64,000 nucleotides of DNA from Edaphobacillus lindanitolerans (GCF_900156305.1 NZ_FTPL01000002.1:372001-436000), one strand, 5' to 3'; shown: positions 28,149 to 37,493, counted from the stretch's first letter. Made by a program: numbers and translations. The notes: a model not told the origin generated them from the sequence alone.

Positions 28149-28177
28149 AGAATACACAAGTCTGAAGGCGCTTTCAA
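28149..28177 (-). promoter_or_regulatory. lcfA promoter
   Basis: Minus-strand -35 TTGAAA (28177-28172), 17-base spacer, -10 TATTCT (28154-28149). No TGAAT-N4-ATTCA palindrome is visible near it, unlike at fadR and ysmA. Confidence 0.6.
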
Positions 28178-28181
28178 TGCT

Positions 28182-28212
28182 CAAAAATGAAAAGCGCGGA
28201 AATCCGCGCTTT
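28182..28212 (-). terminator. Terminator after the membrane micro-ORF
   Basis: Perfect hairpin AAAGCGCGGAT / ATCCGCGCTTT on the minus strand, followed by TCATTTTT. Its first bases overlap the stop codon of the micro-ORF. Confidence 0.75.
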
Positions 28213-28292
28213 TATTTGAAGAACAGCCACCAGATGCCGACGATGATGAATCCGGCACAGATCAGAAGCAGCAGTTTTGCAAGTTTAACCAT
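28212..28292 (-). CDS. Putative 26-residue membrane peptide
   Basis: ATG-initiated frame of 26 codons plus TAA. The product starts MVKLAK, has one hydrophobic stretch of about 17 residues (LLLLICAGFIIVGIWW) and ends LFFK, so it would be a single-span peptide with positive ends. A terminator follows directly, which is unusual for a chance frame. The ribosome site is weak: the nearest purine-rich run, AAAGGGCGG, is about 16 bases upstream, and only TTGGAT is close. It lies between lcfA and yshE. I do not recognise a family; treat as hypothetical. Confidence 0.5.
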   Translation of the reverse strand: MVKLAKLLLLICAGFIIVGIWWLFFK

Positions 28293-28342
28293 ATCCAATT
28301 CAATTTACCGCCCTTTCGATCGTTCACCGGCAGATCGGGTGA

Positions 28343-28756
28343 TCAAGTGATGCTCGCCCCGATGACGAAGCTGAGGCCGACCGAGATGATGAACGAAATG
28401 AATCCGACGGCCCGATTGTCTTCGCCGATTTCCTTATCTATATGAAACTTCGGGGTGAGGAATTCAAACAGCCAGTAGGCCATGATGAGGAGTCCGAACC
28501 CGAACAGCCCCCAGAGCAGCATTTCCGGCAGGCTGGAATGCTGCTGGATCGAGTGGCGGAATATGTTGGCGACGCCGAAGATCTTGCCGCCGGTCGCGAG
28601 TGCCACTGCGAGATTGCCGTTCTGGATCTCTTCCCAGTTCTTATACTTCGTCACAAGTTCAAATATCACCATCGCCACGATGAGGCAGAGAACTGTGACG
28701 CTGAAGTAGCCCGCCGACTCAACGAGCGGATGTGTCCAAAAGCCGGATAGCAGCAT
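28343..28756 (-). CDS. yshE: DUF350 membrane protein (YshE-like)
   Basis: 137-residue protein with four predicted helices: around residues 17-37, 48-66, 80-100 and 116-135. Typical DUF350 features are the GNLAVALATGGKIFGVA segment after helix 1 and the AVGFISFIISVGLSFVIGASI C-terminal helix. Function is unknown. Same position beside mutS2 as in B. subtilis. Confidence 0.85.
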   Translation of the reverse strand: MLLSGFWTHPLVESAGYFSVTVLCLIVAMVIFELVTKYKNWEEIQNGNLAVALATGGKIFGVANIFRHSIQQHSSLPEMLLWGLFGFGLLIMAYWLFEFLTPKFHIDKEIGEDNRAVGFISFIISVGLSFVIGASIT

Positions 28757-28855
28757 ACAGTTGGCTCCTTTGCCGTTTTAGTCTTTCTATACGTCGGAAC
28801 CGCCGGTAAGGTTTCAGATTAAATTAAAAGCATGTCCGGATCAAGCGGCCCGCGC

Positions 28856-31216
28856 TTACTTCAATTCCACGATCGTGACGCCGAACCCGCCTTCGCCGGC
28901 TTCTCCGAACCGATAGCTTTTGACGCGCGGATGGCGCCGAAGGTATTTCTGGATGCCTTCGCGCAGGGCACCGGTGCCTTTGCCGTGGATGATCGAGACG
29001 CGGGGGTAGTTTGAAAGGAGTGCGTCGTCGATGTATTTCTCTGTCCGCCGGATCGCTTCTTCATACCGCTCTCCGCGGAGGTCGAGTTCGAGTTTGACCC
29101 CGTCTCCGGACCGGCCGCGGACGTTCGTGACGGTGACCGTCTCTTTGGCCTTTTCCGGCTTCACCCACTGGAGGTCGGTTTCATGGATCCGCATTTTCAG
29201 GATGCCGATCTGGACAAGCCACTCCCCGTCCGCCGCCTTCTCGATGAGGGTCCCCTTCTGGCCGTAGCTGATCACCTTCACCTCGTCGCCGGACTGGAGC
29301 TCGTGCTTCGGAGACTTGGCCTTCCCTTTTGCCTTTTTATGAAGAGGTTCTGCCGGTGAAGCCCCCTCCAGACGCTTTTTCGCCTCGATGAGTTCGTGCT
29401 CCTTCACCTGCGCGCCGGCGTTGAGGCGCATGGCGCGCAGCTCGGAAATGACGGACTCCGCTTCCCGGCGTGCATCCTCAACAATTTTCTTCGCTTTTTC
29501 CCTTGCCTTTTCTTCGAGCGACTCTTTTTTTGTTTCGTACTGGGACAGACGCGTTTCAAGATCGGACCTAAGTGCCTCGGACTCGCGCCGCACCCTCGCC
29601 GTTTCTTCAGCATCCTTCTCCGCCTGGACCCGGCTCGCTTCAAGCGAGGTGATCATCGTTTCGACTTCATGGCGGTTTTCGCCCGTGAATGTTTTCGCAT
29701 GGCGGATGATGTGTTCCGGCAGTCCGAGCCGCTGCGAGATTTCAAAAGCGTTGCTCCGTCCCGGCACCCCGATCAGGAGCCGGTAGGTCGGGCTGAGCGT
29801 TTCCACATCGAATTCGACGCTCGCATTCACGACGCCCGGCCGGTTGTAGCCGTACGCCTTCAGTTCCGGATAGTGGGTCGTCGCCATGACACGGGCGCCC
29901 CGGCCATGCACTTCGTCGAGGATCGAGATGGCCAGCGCCGCCCCTTCCTGCGGGTCGGTGCCCGAACCGAGCTCGTCAAACAGCACGAGCGACCGCTCGT
30001 CGAACCGTTCGAGGATTCCGACGATATTCACCATATGGGAAGAGAAGGTACTCAGGCTCTGCTCGATCGACTGCTCGTCGCCGATATCCGCGAACACCTT
30101 GTCGAACACGGCCGTCTCCGACCCCTCCAGCACCGGGATCGGAAGGCCCGCCTGTGCCATGAGCATGCAGAGCCCGACGGTCTTGAGCGTGACGGTCTTT
30201 CCGCCCGTGTTCGGCCCGGTGATGACGATCGCCGTCGTTTCCCGTCCGAACTCGATCGTATTCGTCACCGCTTCTTCCCTCGGGATCAGCGGGTGCCGAG
30301 CCTTCACGAGCCGGATGTATCCGTCGTTGTTCACGGACGGGATGGTCGCTTTTTCGGCCATGCCGTATTTTGCCTTTGCCAGTACCGCATCCATGTCTCC
30401 GAGAATCCGGATGAGGATGAACAATTCATGTGAATGCCCCTGCACCTGTTCGGACAGCATGCGGAGGATCCGCTCGATCTCCTCATGCTCTTTCATCTTC
30501 AGCCGGCGGATTTCATTGTTCGCCTGGACGACGGCATCCGGTTCGATGAACAGCGTCTGGCCCGATGATGACTGATCATGGACAATGCCGCCGAAATGCG
30601 TCCGGTACTCCTGCTTCACCGGGATGACATACCGGTCGTTCCGGATCGTCACGATCGAGTCGGACAGCATTTTTGCATTGTTGCGTGTGTACTGTTCGAG
30701 CTTGTCCCGGACCCGGCCTTCCTGGGCCCTCAGCTGCTGCCGGATGGACCGGAGCGCGGATGAGGCGCTGTCGACGACCTTTCCGTTGTCATCGATGCAG
30801 GCGTTGATCTCATGCTCCAGCGCGGTCAGGACCGGCATTTCCTCTTTTTTCGCGAGGAACAGCGGGATGTCGATCTCGCCGTCTTCCCCGATCGCCTCCA
30901 GAAACTGTCTCAGGATCCGGCCCGCGCGTATCGAGCTTGCCGTTTCCATCAGTTCAACGGCGCCAAGCACGCCGCCTGCCTGAGCCCGCTTCGCATACGG
31001 ACGGATGTCGAACAGGCCGCCCATCGGCACATTGCCCCGGATCCGGTAGATGGCGAGTGCCTCGTCCGTCTCTTCCAGGAGCGCCTTCACTTCCGCCATG
31101 TCGCCGGACGGGACCAGTTCGGAGATGCGGCTCCTCCCGAGAACAGACGTGCAATGCGCCGTCACCCCGTCACGGATTTTATCGAATTCGAGAGTTTTCA
31201 GGACTCTGGGGTCCAT
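28856..31216 (-). CDS. mutS2: Endonuclease MutS2
   Basis: MutS-family ATPase with a C-terminal Smr nuclease; linked to recombination control and, in Bacillus, to rescue of collided ribosomes. 786 residues from the ATG giving MDPRVLKTLEFDKI; AAAGGAAG lies eight bases upstream of it and too close to a GTG three codons earlier. Walker A GPNTGGKT (about 330), Walker B LVLFDELGSGTDP, a long coiled coil rich in Glu/Arg/Lys (about 510-630), a KOW-like GDEVKVISYGQKGTLIEK, and Smr domain LDLRGERYEEA ... IIHGKGTGALREG at the end. Confidence 0.97.
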   Translation of the reverse strand: MDPRVLKTLEFDKIRDGVTAHCTSVLGRSRISELVPSGDMAEVKALLEETDEALAIYRIRGNVPMGGLFDIRPYAKRAQAGGVLGAVELMETASSIRAGRILRQFLEAIGEDGEIDIPLFLAKKEEMPVLTALEHEINACIDDNGKVVDSASSALRSIRQQLRAQEGRVRDKLEQYTRNNAKMLSDSIVTIRNDRYVIPVKQEYRTHFGGIVHDQSSSGQTLFIEPDAVVQANNEIRRLKMKEHEEIERILRMLSEQVQGHSHELFILIRILGDMDAVLAKAKYGMAEKATIPSVNNDGYIRLVKARHPLIPREEAVTNTIEFGRETTAIVITGPNTGGKTVTLKTVGLCMLMAQAGLPIPVLEGSETAVFDKVFADIGDEQSIEQSLSTFSSHMVNIVGILERFDERSLVLFDELGSGTDPQEGAALAISILDEVHGRGARVMATTHYPELKAYGYNRPGVVNASVEFDVETLSPTYRLLIGVPGRSNAFEISQRLGLPEHIIRHAKTFTGENRHEVETMITSLEASRVQAEKDAEETARVRRESEALRSDLETRLSQYETKKESLEEKAREKAKKIVEDARREAESVISELRAMRLNAGAQVKEHELIEAKKRLEGASPAEPLHKKAKGKAKSPKHELQSGDEVKVISYGQKGTLIEKAADGEWLVQIGILKMRIHETDLQWVKPEKAKETVTVTNVRGRSGDGVKLELDLRGERYEEAIRRTEKYIDDALLSNYPRVSIIHGKGTGALREGIQKYLRRHPRVKSYRFGEAGEGGFGVTIVELK

Positions 31217-31247
31217 CTGCTCCACTTCCTTTCTTGCATCGCGGCCC

Positions 31248-32951
31248 TCAGCCCTTCAAGTGACCGAGAAACCGCTCCAGACTCCATGTATTGACAATAA
31301 GGTCCCGGTTCAGCCAGGCACGCTGGGCATACCGGACGCCGGTTTCCATATAACCGAGTTGTCCGACGCTATGCGCATCGGTGTTGATGGCGATCGGAAC
31401 CCCTTTCTTCTGTGCGAGCTCCAGCCATTCTTCCGCCATGTCGAGCCGGTACGGATTCGCGTTCAGTTCGAGGATCTTCCCGTATTGTGCAGCCCATTCG
31501 ATCAGTTGCTCCAGATCCGGCGAATAGCCTTCCCGGCGGCCGATGATGCGGCCGGTCGGATGCGCGATCATGTCCACATGGGGATTGGAGATTGCGGCGT
31601 GAAGCCGCTCCATGATCTTCTCGCGAGGCTGGTTGAAATTCGAGTGGATCGAAGCGATGACGAAATCCAGCTCCGACAGCAGCCCGTCATCGAAATCCAG
31701 CGTCGCATCCGGGAGGATGTCCATCTCGGTCCCGCAAAGGACGGTGATGCCGTCCATTTCCGCATCGACCTCGCGGACTTCACGGATCTGCTCACGGAGC
31801 CGTTCAGGCGTCAGTCCGTTCGCGACCCGGAGATAGCGGGAGTGGTCCGTAATGACGATATGGCTATAGCCGCGTTCCCTGCAGGCCTCCGCCATCTCAC
31901 GGACGGACTCCGCTCCGTCGGACCAGACCGTATGCATATGCAGATCCGAGCGGATGTCTTCCGGCCGGATGAGCCCCTTGAGCTCCTCTGTCCGACCGAA
32001 CTCCCGACCGTCTTTCCTGACGGCCGGCGGGAAGAACGGCAAATCGAAGTGGGCAAAAAACTCTTCCTCCGAGTTGAACGTCAACACCGTGCCGTCCTCC
32101 TGCTCCACACCGTACTCGCTGATCTTCTCCCCGCGCTCCTTTGCCAGCTGGCGTAGTCTGACATTGTGTTCCTTCGCGCCGGTGAAATGATGGATGGCGC
32201 TTGCGAACTGCTCTTCGGCGACAAACCGGAAATCCGCATCGACGGGGTTTTCCGCGTCGATCGTCACCGACAGCTTCGCATCGCCCGAACCGATCGTCTC
32301 AAGCACCGGCAGCGAGTTCATGAGCCCTTCCGTCACCCGTTCCGGACTTTCCGTCACGACGATGAAGTCGAGGTCACTGCTCATCTCCGCCATTCTGCGA
32401 TAGCTGCCGGTCACGAGGAAGCGTTCTGCTTCGGGTATCGCGAGCAGCGCAGTCTCGACGAGTCGGACAACCGACTCGAGCTCCCAGTGCGGCAGCTTGT
32501 CCGGACGCCGGCCGAACGTCTCCAGTTCGGCCAAAATCTTCTCTTCGGTCTTTTTGCCGAAGCCCGGAAGCTGGCTCACCCGGCCGTCCTCACAGGCCGC
32601 CTTCAGCGATCCGGCGGAATCGATCCCCAGTTCCTGATGGAGCTTGGCGATCTTCTTCCCGCCGAGCCCGGGAATCTTGAGCAGCGGGATGAGGCCGTCC
32701 GGAACTTCTTCCCGGAGCTCGGCCAGAAGGTCGGACTCCCCTTTTTCCATCAGGTCTGTGATGACGGCGCCCGTCCCTTTCCCGATTCCCTTAAGCGACA
32801 GGATATCATCCATCTCGGCAAGACTTCTCGGATCCTGCTCCAGCACGCCCGCCGCCTTCCGGAACGCCCCGACCTTGAACGGATTCTCACCGAGCAGTTC
32901 CATATGGAGCGCAATTTCCTCAAGCGTACGGATGATGATTTTCTTGTTCAT
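31248..32951 (-). CDS. polX: DNA polymerase/3'-5' exonuclease PolX
   Basis: Family X polymerase fused to a PHP phosphoesterase, for base-excision repair gap filling. 567 residues. N-terminal 8-kDa-like HhH domain (LSLKGIGKGTGAVI, LLKIPGLGGKKIAKLH, QLPGFGKKTEEKIL), palm with GSYRRMAEMSSDLDFIV carrying two catalytic aspartates (about 201-217), and a C-terminal PHP domain with DLHMHTVWSDGA, ITDHSRY, GTEMDI and IASIHSNF metal-binding motifs (about 335-470). AGAGGAGG precedes the start. A terminator hairpin stands between it and the upstream cvpA-like gene. Confidence 0.96.
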   Translation of the reverse strand: MNKKIIIRTLEEIALHMELLGENPFKVGAFRKAAGVLEQDPRSLAEMDDILSLKGIGKGTGAVITDLMEKGESDLLAELREEVPDGLIPLLKIPGLGGKKIAKLHQELGIDSAGSLKAACEDGRVSQLPGFGKKTEEKILAELETFGRRPDKLPHWELESVVRLVETALLAIPEAERFLVTGSYRRMAEMSSDLDFIVVTESPERVTEGLMNSLPVLETIGSGDAKLSVTIDAENPVDADFRFVAEEQFASAIHHFTGAKEHNVRLRQLAKERGEKISEYGVEQEDGTVLTFNSEEEFFAHFDLPFFPPAVRKDGREFGRTEELKGLIRPEDIRSDLHMHTVWSDGAESVREMAEACRERGYSHIVITDHSRYLRVANGLTPERLREQIREVREVDAEMDGITVLCGTEMDILPDATLDFDDGLLSELDFVIASIHSNFNQPREKIMERLHAAISNPHVDMIAHPTGRIIGRREGYSPDLEQLIEWAAQYGKILELNANPYRLDMAEEWLELAQKKGVPIAINTDAHSVGQLGYMETGVRYAQRAWLNRDLIVNTWSLERFLGHLKG

Positions 32952-32973
32952 GCGAAAACCTCCTCTTTCGGCT

Positions 32974-33001
32974 AAAAAGCTCCCCTCGCGGGAGGGAAGC
33001 T
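32974..33001 (-). terminator. Terminator between cvpA-like gene and polX
   Basis: Minus-strand hairpin AGCTTCCCTC / GAGGGGAGCT around CCGC, followed by TTTTTAG. It starts in the stop codon of the upstream gene and leaves about 20 bases before polX, too few for an obvious separate promoter. Confidence 0.75.
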
Positions 33002-33540
33002 CATTTCAGATAGATGTACCACCAGTTCTTCACCGCTTCGGAAATGAGCGGCGTGTGTTCCAGGATTGCCCCCGACAAGATCGAGGAATCGATTCTGTCC
33101 TGCACAAACGGGATGGGCAGCATGGCAAAAACATAGAGCAGGAAAAAGAGGATCAGGTAAAATTCCACAAATCCGAGTGCAGCCCCTGCAAACGCGTTTA
33201 CCGACCCGAGGACCGGCAAGTATTTCAGGAAATCGAGCATCGACGACAGCAGCTGCAGGACGAGCTTGACGGCCATGAAAATGAAGACGAACGCAAGCAG
33301 CCTGTAGAATGTCTGGTCAAAGTCGATGCTTCCAAATGCGATCTTCAGGGAATTGCCGGCTTCCACCGCCGGATAGGGGATCCAGAGGACAAATTTCTCG
33401 GCAAGCGGCTTGTAGTAGACCCAGGCCACGATGAGCGCGACGATGAAACTGACCATATGTATGAACTGGACGATCAGGCCGCGCTTGAAGCCGGCGATCA
33501 GTCCTCCGAGCAGAACAAAAACAATGATTAAATCAAGCAT
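33001..33540 (-). CDS. yshB: CvpA-family membrane protein (YshB-like)
   Basis: Four-helix membrane protein of 179 residues: helices near 2-24, 26-45 (with VYYKPLAEKF after it), 78-100 and 112-132. The N-terminal LDLIIVFVLLGGLIAGFKRGLIVQ is typical for the CvpA/colicin V production family; the cellular function in Firmicutes is unclear. The ATG at 33540 has AAGGG nine bases upstream; a TTG three codons earlier is an alternative start that overlaps zapA. Sits between zapA and polX as in B. subtilis. Confidence 0.88.
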   Translation of the reverse strand: MLDLIIVFVLLGGLIAGFKRGLIVQFIHMVSFIVALIVAWVYYKPLAEKFVLWIPYPAVEAGNSLKIAFGSIDFDQTFYRLLAFVFIFMAVKLVLQLLSSMLDFLKYLPVLGSVNAFAGAALGFVEFYLILFFLLYVFAMLPIPFVQDRIDSSILSGAILEHTPLISEAVKNWWYIYLK

Positions 33541-33545
33541 GCGCG

Positions 33546-33806
33546 TCAACCCTTCAGCAATTTCAGTTCATTTTCAAGCTCTTTGATCCGATCTTTGAGC
33601 TTGATAGCATCGTTCACAGTGTTCACTGCCGTCAACACGGCAATTTTCGTTGTATCGAGCGACCGATTTTTCGAGGAGATTTCGCGCATCATGTCATCCA
33701 CGAGCGTAGCGACGAGGCGCATATGGCTGCCGCTCTCCGTTCCGACCATCTGGTACGTCTGGCCATAGATTTCAACGGCCACACGGATTTTTTCCGGTTC
33801 AGTCAC
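33546..33806 (-). CDS. zapA: Cell division protein ZapA
   Basis: Small FtsZ-associated protein that stabilises the Z-ring. 86 residues from a GTG start, which has AAGGAGGTGG five bases upstream; the open frame extends further upstream but without a ribosome site and across the divergent rnhC promoter region. Features: [56 protein letters not shown] and a C-terminal coiled coil. Followed by the CvpA-like gene almost without a gap. Confidence 0.93.
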   Translation of the reverse strand: MTEPEKIRVAVEIYGQTYQMVGTESGSHMRLVATLVDDMMREISSKNRSLDTTKIAVLTAVNTVNDAIKLKDRIKELENELKLLKG

Positions 33807-33936
33807 TCCCGCCACCTCCTTGAAAAATCCTATACACCATAATACCATGAAAGCAGATTCAATGTGTAGGACGGAAAACGGCCCGATGTCCTTTTTGCGG
33901 ACCGGCCGGATCTGCACGGGATGGAAGGATGAGAAG

Positions 33937-34884
33937 ATGTCGAATACGGTCATTAAGATGGACACTGTGCAGATGCAGCGGCTGATGGACCACTATGCGG
34001 ATTCAAGGGTCGAACGCCGGGCGCCGGGCGTCGTGTTCGCCGCAAAGACGGGCGGAGCGGCGATCACGGCCTACAAGTCCGGAAAGGTGATGTTCCAGGG
34101 AGCAGCCGGTGAAGCGGAAGCGGCAAAATGGGCATCATCCGCAGGCGCGGAGTTGTCCGCTGCAGCCAAAAAGCCGGCGGCGAAGGGTGATCGCCTGCCT
34201 GACGGGCTGGCCCGGATGTCCGTGCTCGGATCGGACGAGACGGGCACGGGGGATTTCTTCGGCCCTGTGACGGTGGCTGCTTGCTACGTGCCGGCTGATA
34301 AAGTCGCGCTCGCAGAGGAGCTCGGCGTCAAAGATTCAAAGATGCTCAACGACCCGCTCATGCGGCGCATCGGGCCGGAGATCAAGGCGGCCTTCCCGAA
34401 CAGCGTCCTCGTGCTGCCGAACGAAAAGTACAATACCGTGCAGGCAAGCGGCTGGTCACAGGGGAAGATCAAGGCGCTTCTGCACAACCAGGCGCTCCGG
34501 CATGTCCTGAGGAAGTTGGACGGCGAAAAGCCGGACTACATCCTGATCGACCAGTTCGCCGAGCGCGGAATCTACTATCGGCACATTGCCGGCGAACCGG
34601 AGATCATCCGGGAGAATGTACTGTTCTCGACAAAGGCGGAGAACCTGCACGCCTCGGTCGCCTGCGCATCGATTCTCGCCCGCGTCGCCTTCCTGGAGGA
34701 AATGGACCGCCTGAGCGGACTGGCCGGTACCACGCTGCCAAAAGGTGCCGGCAAGCCGGTGGACGAGGCGGCGGCGAAGATCCTGCTCCGAAAAGGAGAC
34801 GAATTCCTCGCCTCGATCACGAAACGGCATTTCGCCAATACCGGAAAAGCTGCGGCGCTTGCAGCAAAGAGACGGACCCGCTGA
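33937..34884 (+). CDS. rnhC: Ribonuclease HIII
   Basis: Cleaves RNA in RNA:DNA hybrids. 315 residues, starting at the ATG (MSNTVIKMD) with AAGGA seven bases upstream. The N-terminal substrate-binding domain (TBP-like) shows [27 protein letters not shown]; the RNase H fold begins [21 protein letters not shown] with catalytic D-E, followed by [20 protein letters not shown] and [15 protein letters not shown]. Divergent from zapA, convergent with pheT; same neighbour set as in B. subtilis. Confidence 0.97.
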   Translation: MSNTVIKMDTVQMQRLMDHYADSRVERRAPGVVFAAKTGGAAITAYKSGKVMFQGAAGEAEAAKWASSAGAELSAAAKKPAAKGDRLPDGLARMSVLGSDETGTGDFFGPVTVAACYVPADKVALAEELGVKDSKMLNDPLMRRIGPEIKAAFPNSVLVLPNEKYNTVQASGWSQGKIKALLHNQALRHVLRKLDGEKPDYILIDQFAERGIYYRHIAGEPEIIRENVLFSTKAENLHASVACASILARVAFLEEMDRLSGLAGTTLPKGAGKPVDEAAAKILLRKGDEFLASITKRHFANTGKAAALAAKRRTR

Positions 34885-34936
34885 CGGATTGACGGGAAAC
34901 AGTTCCCGGGATGCTCTTCCGAAAGCCCGGTATAGG

Positions 34937-35012
34937 ACGAATCGGACTCTTGGCAAGCGCAATCGGTCTCCAAGACGGACGAATCAATCTCTTAGACAGG
35001 CGAATCGGTCTT
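34937..35012. repeat. Four-copy degenerate 21-bp tandem repeat
   Basis: Units start at 34937, 34958, 34979 and 35000, each with AATC at the same offset (exact 21-base steps); consensus roughly ACGAATCGGTCTCTTAGAC. It lies in the 3' region after rnhC, before the shared terminator. Confidence 0.75.
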
Positions 35013-35016
35013 AGCA

Positions 35017-35056
35017 GAAAAAACGCCCTGCCGGGAAAATCGGCAGGGCGTTTCAT
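35017..35056. terminator. Bidirectional terminator rnhC / pheT
   Basis: Hairpin ACGCCCTGCCG / CGGCAGGGCGT flanked by AAAAAA on the left and TTTCATTTT on the right, between convergent rnhC and pheT. Confidence 0.88.
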
Positions 35057-35066
35057 TTTGATCCGA

Positions 35067-37478
35067 TCAGCTGCGCACTTTCGCGCCTTCGGCTTCGAGT
35101 GCTTCGATGACGCGGTGGTGGACTTCGGTCACTTCTTCATCGGTCAGCGTATGTTCCGGGTCCTGGTAGGTGAGGGAGAAGGCGATCGACTTCATGCCTT
35201 CCTCCATCTTGTCCCCTTCATAGACATCGAACACGCGGACTTCCTTCAGCAGGTTTCCGGCGCTCGAGCGGATGGCGGATTCCAGCGTTCCGGACTCCGT
35301 CGGCTTGGTCACGACGAGTGCCACGTCCCGGCTGACCGAAGGGAATTTCGGTACCGGCCGGTAAAGAAGCGGCTCATTCTCTTTGCGGAGCACTTCTTCC
35401 AGGTTGAGTTCCATGACGACCGTGTCTTTCAGGTCACGCGCCTTCTGTTCGGACGGATGGAGCTGTCCAATGATGCCGACACGTTCTCCGTCCAAGAGCA
35501 CATCAGCCGTCCGGCCCGGATGCAACCCGGCCATTTCCCCTTTTCGGAATGACAGCCTGCCGGTCAGGCCCAGCAGGTCCAACATGCCTTCCACGATGCC
35601 TTTGACCGCATAGAAGTCGACCGGACGCTTGCTTCCCTGCCATTCGCTTCCCGACCAGTCGCCGGTGATGACAGCCGCGGCATGCTCCACTTCAACCGGC
35701 AGGCCGTCTGCGCCTTCGGCAAGGAAGACAGACCCGGTTTCATAGAGTGCGACGGAGCCGGCCTGCCGTGCCGTGTTGTAGGTGGCCGCCTCGAGCAGAT
35801 GAGGCAGGAGGCTTTGGCGGAGCGTGCTCCGCTCTTCGCTCATCGGCATGAGCAGCTTCGTCACGGGAGCTGTGTCCAGCGCGAACTTCTGGGCTTCCTT
35901 TTCGGATGTGAGCGAGTACGTGATGGCCTGATAAAGCCCGGCCCCTTCCAGGAAGCGGCGGACCACGCGGCGCTTCGCCTGATACGGATTCAGCCCGCCG
36001 GGAATCGACTCGGCGACCGGAAGTGTCTTCGGAATTTCATCGTAGCCGTACAGCCGGGCGATTTCCTCAACGATGTCTTCCGGAATGGCGATGTCCCCTC
36101 TTCGTGTCGGAGCATCGATGACGAACAGGCCGTTCACGGCTTCATAAGGGAACTGGAGGCGGCCGAGAATCTTCTCCATGTCTTCAAACGGGATCTTCAT
36201 GCCGAGACGCTCATTGATGAAGTCCGGGGAGACCGTCACGCGGACGGGCTCTTTGTCCAGTTCGTCGAACAGGACCGTGCCGGCCATGACTTCCCCGCCG
36301 GCCAATTCTTCCATGAGGGCCGCTGCGCGCTCGCCTGCCGCCAGCACGCGGTTCGGATCAACGCCTTTTTCAAACCGGGTGCTGGCATCGCTGCGGAGTC
36401 CGAGTTCCCTGGACGTTCTGCGGACGGACGCAGGGTCAAACCAGGCCGCCTCGATGACGACGGACGTCGTGCCGTCATGCACTTCCGAGTTGGCACCGCC
36501 CATGACGCCCGCAATTGCGACCGGCTCGCGGCCGTTCGTGATGAGCAGATGGTGCGGCTGGAGCTTGCGTTCCGCACCGTCGAGGGTGACGATCGTCTCT
36601 CCTTCCCCGGCATGGCGGACGACGATTTCACCGGTTCCGAGCCGGTCATAGTCAAACGCATGGAGGGGCTGGCCGTATTCGATGAGGACATAGTTCGTGA
36701 CGTCGACGATGTTGTTGAGCGGACGGACACCCGCCGCCATCAGCCTCGCTTTCAGCCAGTCCGGCGACTCGCCCACCTTGACGTTGCGGACCACCTTGGC
36801 CCCGTAGAGCGGGTTGGCTTCCGGTGCATCGATCCGGAGGTTCAGCATTCCGGATGCCGGATCCCCGGTTTCGCCGTGGGAAGTGTCCGGAAGCTTCACT
36901 TCCTGCGACAGGATTGCGCCGGCTTCATAGGCGACGCCGAGCATGCTGAGGGCGTCCGCGCGGTTCGGCGTCAGATCGAGTTCGAGCACCGTATCGTCGA
37001 GCCCGAGGATCGCCAGGGCGTCAGATCCGGGTTCCGCCGATTCCGGCAGTACATAAATGCCGTCCGCGTACGCCTTCGGCACGACTTTCCCGTCGAATCC
37101 GAGCTCCTGCAGCGAGCAGATCATCCCGTGCGACTCTTCTCCACGGAGTTTTGCCTTCTTGATCTTGATGCCGCCCGGAAGCCGTGCTCCCGGACGGGCG
37201 ACGACGACATGCTGTCCCGCAGCGACGTTCGGTGCCCCGCAGATGATCTGTACGGGCGCTTCTTCGCCGACATCCACCCGGCAGACATTCAGCTTATCCG
37301 CCTGCGGATGCTTGCTGCATTCCAGCACATAGCCGACGACGATGTTCTTCAGGCCTTCCGACCGGTCGTCCACGGCGTCGACTTCAATTCCGGACCGGGT
37401 GATCTTCTCTGCGAGTTCGGCCGGAGACACTTCTCCGATGTCCACGTAATCGTTCAGCCAGTTCAATGATACCTTCAT
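35067..37478 (-). CDS. pheT: Phenylalanyl-tRNA synthetase beta subunit
   Basis: Large subunit of the (alpha-beta)2 PheRS. 803 residues. N-terminal EMAP/tRNA-binding domain (about 40-150, VGYVLECSKHPQADKLNVCRVDVGE), B3/B4 editing domain (about 210-400), B5 domain, a catalytic-like core (about 480-680) and C-terminal anticodon-recognition FDX-ACB domain (PKFPSVSRDVALVV onward). It starts 15 bases after pheS and is controlled with it by the Phe T-box leader. Confidence 0.98.
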   Translation of the reverse strand: MKVSLNWLNDYVDIGEVSPAELAEKITRSGIEVDAVDDRSEGLKNIVVGYVLECSKHPQADKLNVCRVDVGEEAPVQIICGAPNVAAGQHVVVARPGARLPGGIKIKKAKLRGEESHGMICSLQELGFDGKVVPKAYADGIYVLPESAEPGSDALAILGLDDTVLELDLTPNRADALSMLGVAYEAGAILSQEVKLPDTSHGETGDPASGMLNLRIDAPEANPLYGAKVVRNVKVGESPDWLKARLMAAGVRPLNNIVDVTNYVLIEYGQPLHAFDYDRLGTGEIVVRHAGEGETIVTLDGAERKLQPHHLLITNGREPVAIAGVMGGANSEVHDGTTSVVIEAAWFDPASVRRTSRELGLRSDASTRFEKGVDPNRVLAAGERAAALMEELAGGEVMAGTVLFDELDKEPVRVTVSPDFINERLGMKIPFEDMEKILGRLQFPYEAVNGLFVIDAPTRRGDIAIPEDIVEEIARLYGYDEIPKTLPVAESIPGGLNPYQAKRRVVRRFLEGAGLYQAITYSLTSEKEAQKFALDTAPVTKLLMPMSEERSTLRQSLLPHLLEAATYNTARQAGSVALYETGSVFLAEGADGLPVEVEHAAAVITGDWSGSEWQGSKRPVDFYAVKGIVEGMLDLLGLTGRLSFRKGEMAGLHPGRTADVLLDGERVGIIGQLHPSEQKARDLKDTVVMELNLEEVLRKENEPLLYRPVPKFPSVSRDVALVVTKPTESGTLESAIRSSAGNLLKEVRVFDVYEGDKMEEGMKSIAFSLTYQDPEHTLTDEEVTEVHHRVIEALEAEGAKVRS

Positions 37479-37493
37479 CTCAAAATTCCCTCC

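Noticed and set aside
31248-32951. Histidinol-phosphatase as the product of this gene
   Set aside because: The PHP domain matches, but the N-terminal HhH and polymerase palm motifs show it is PolX.
35682-37469. 595-codon plus-strand frame antisense to pheT
   Set aside because: Fully within pheT on the opposite strand; product is low-complexity Arg/Asp/Phe-rich, typical of shadow frames.
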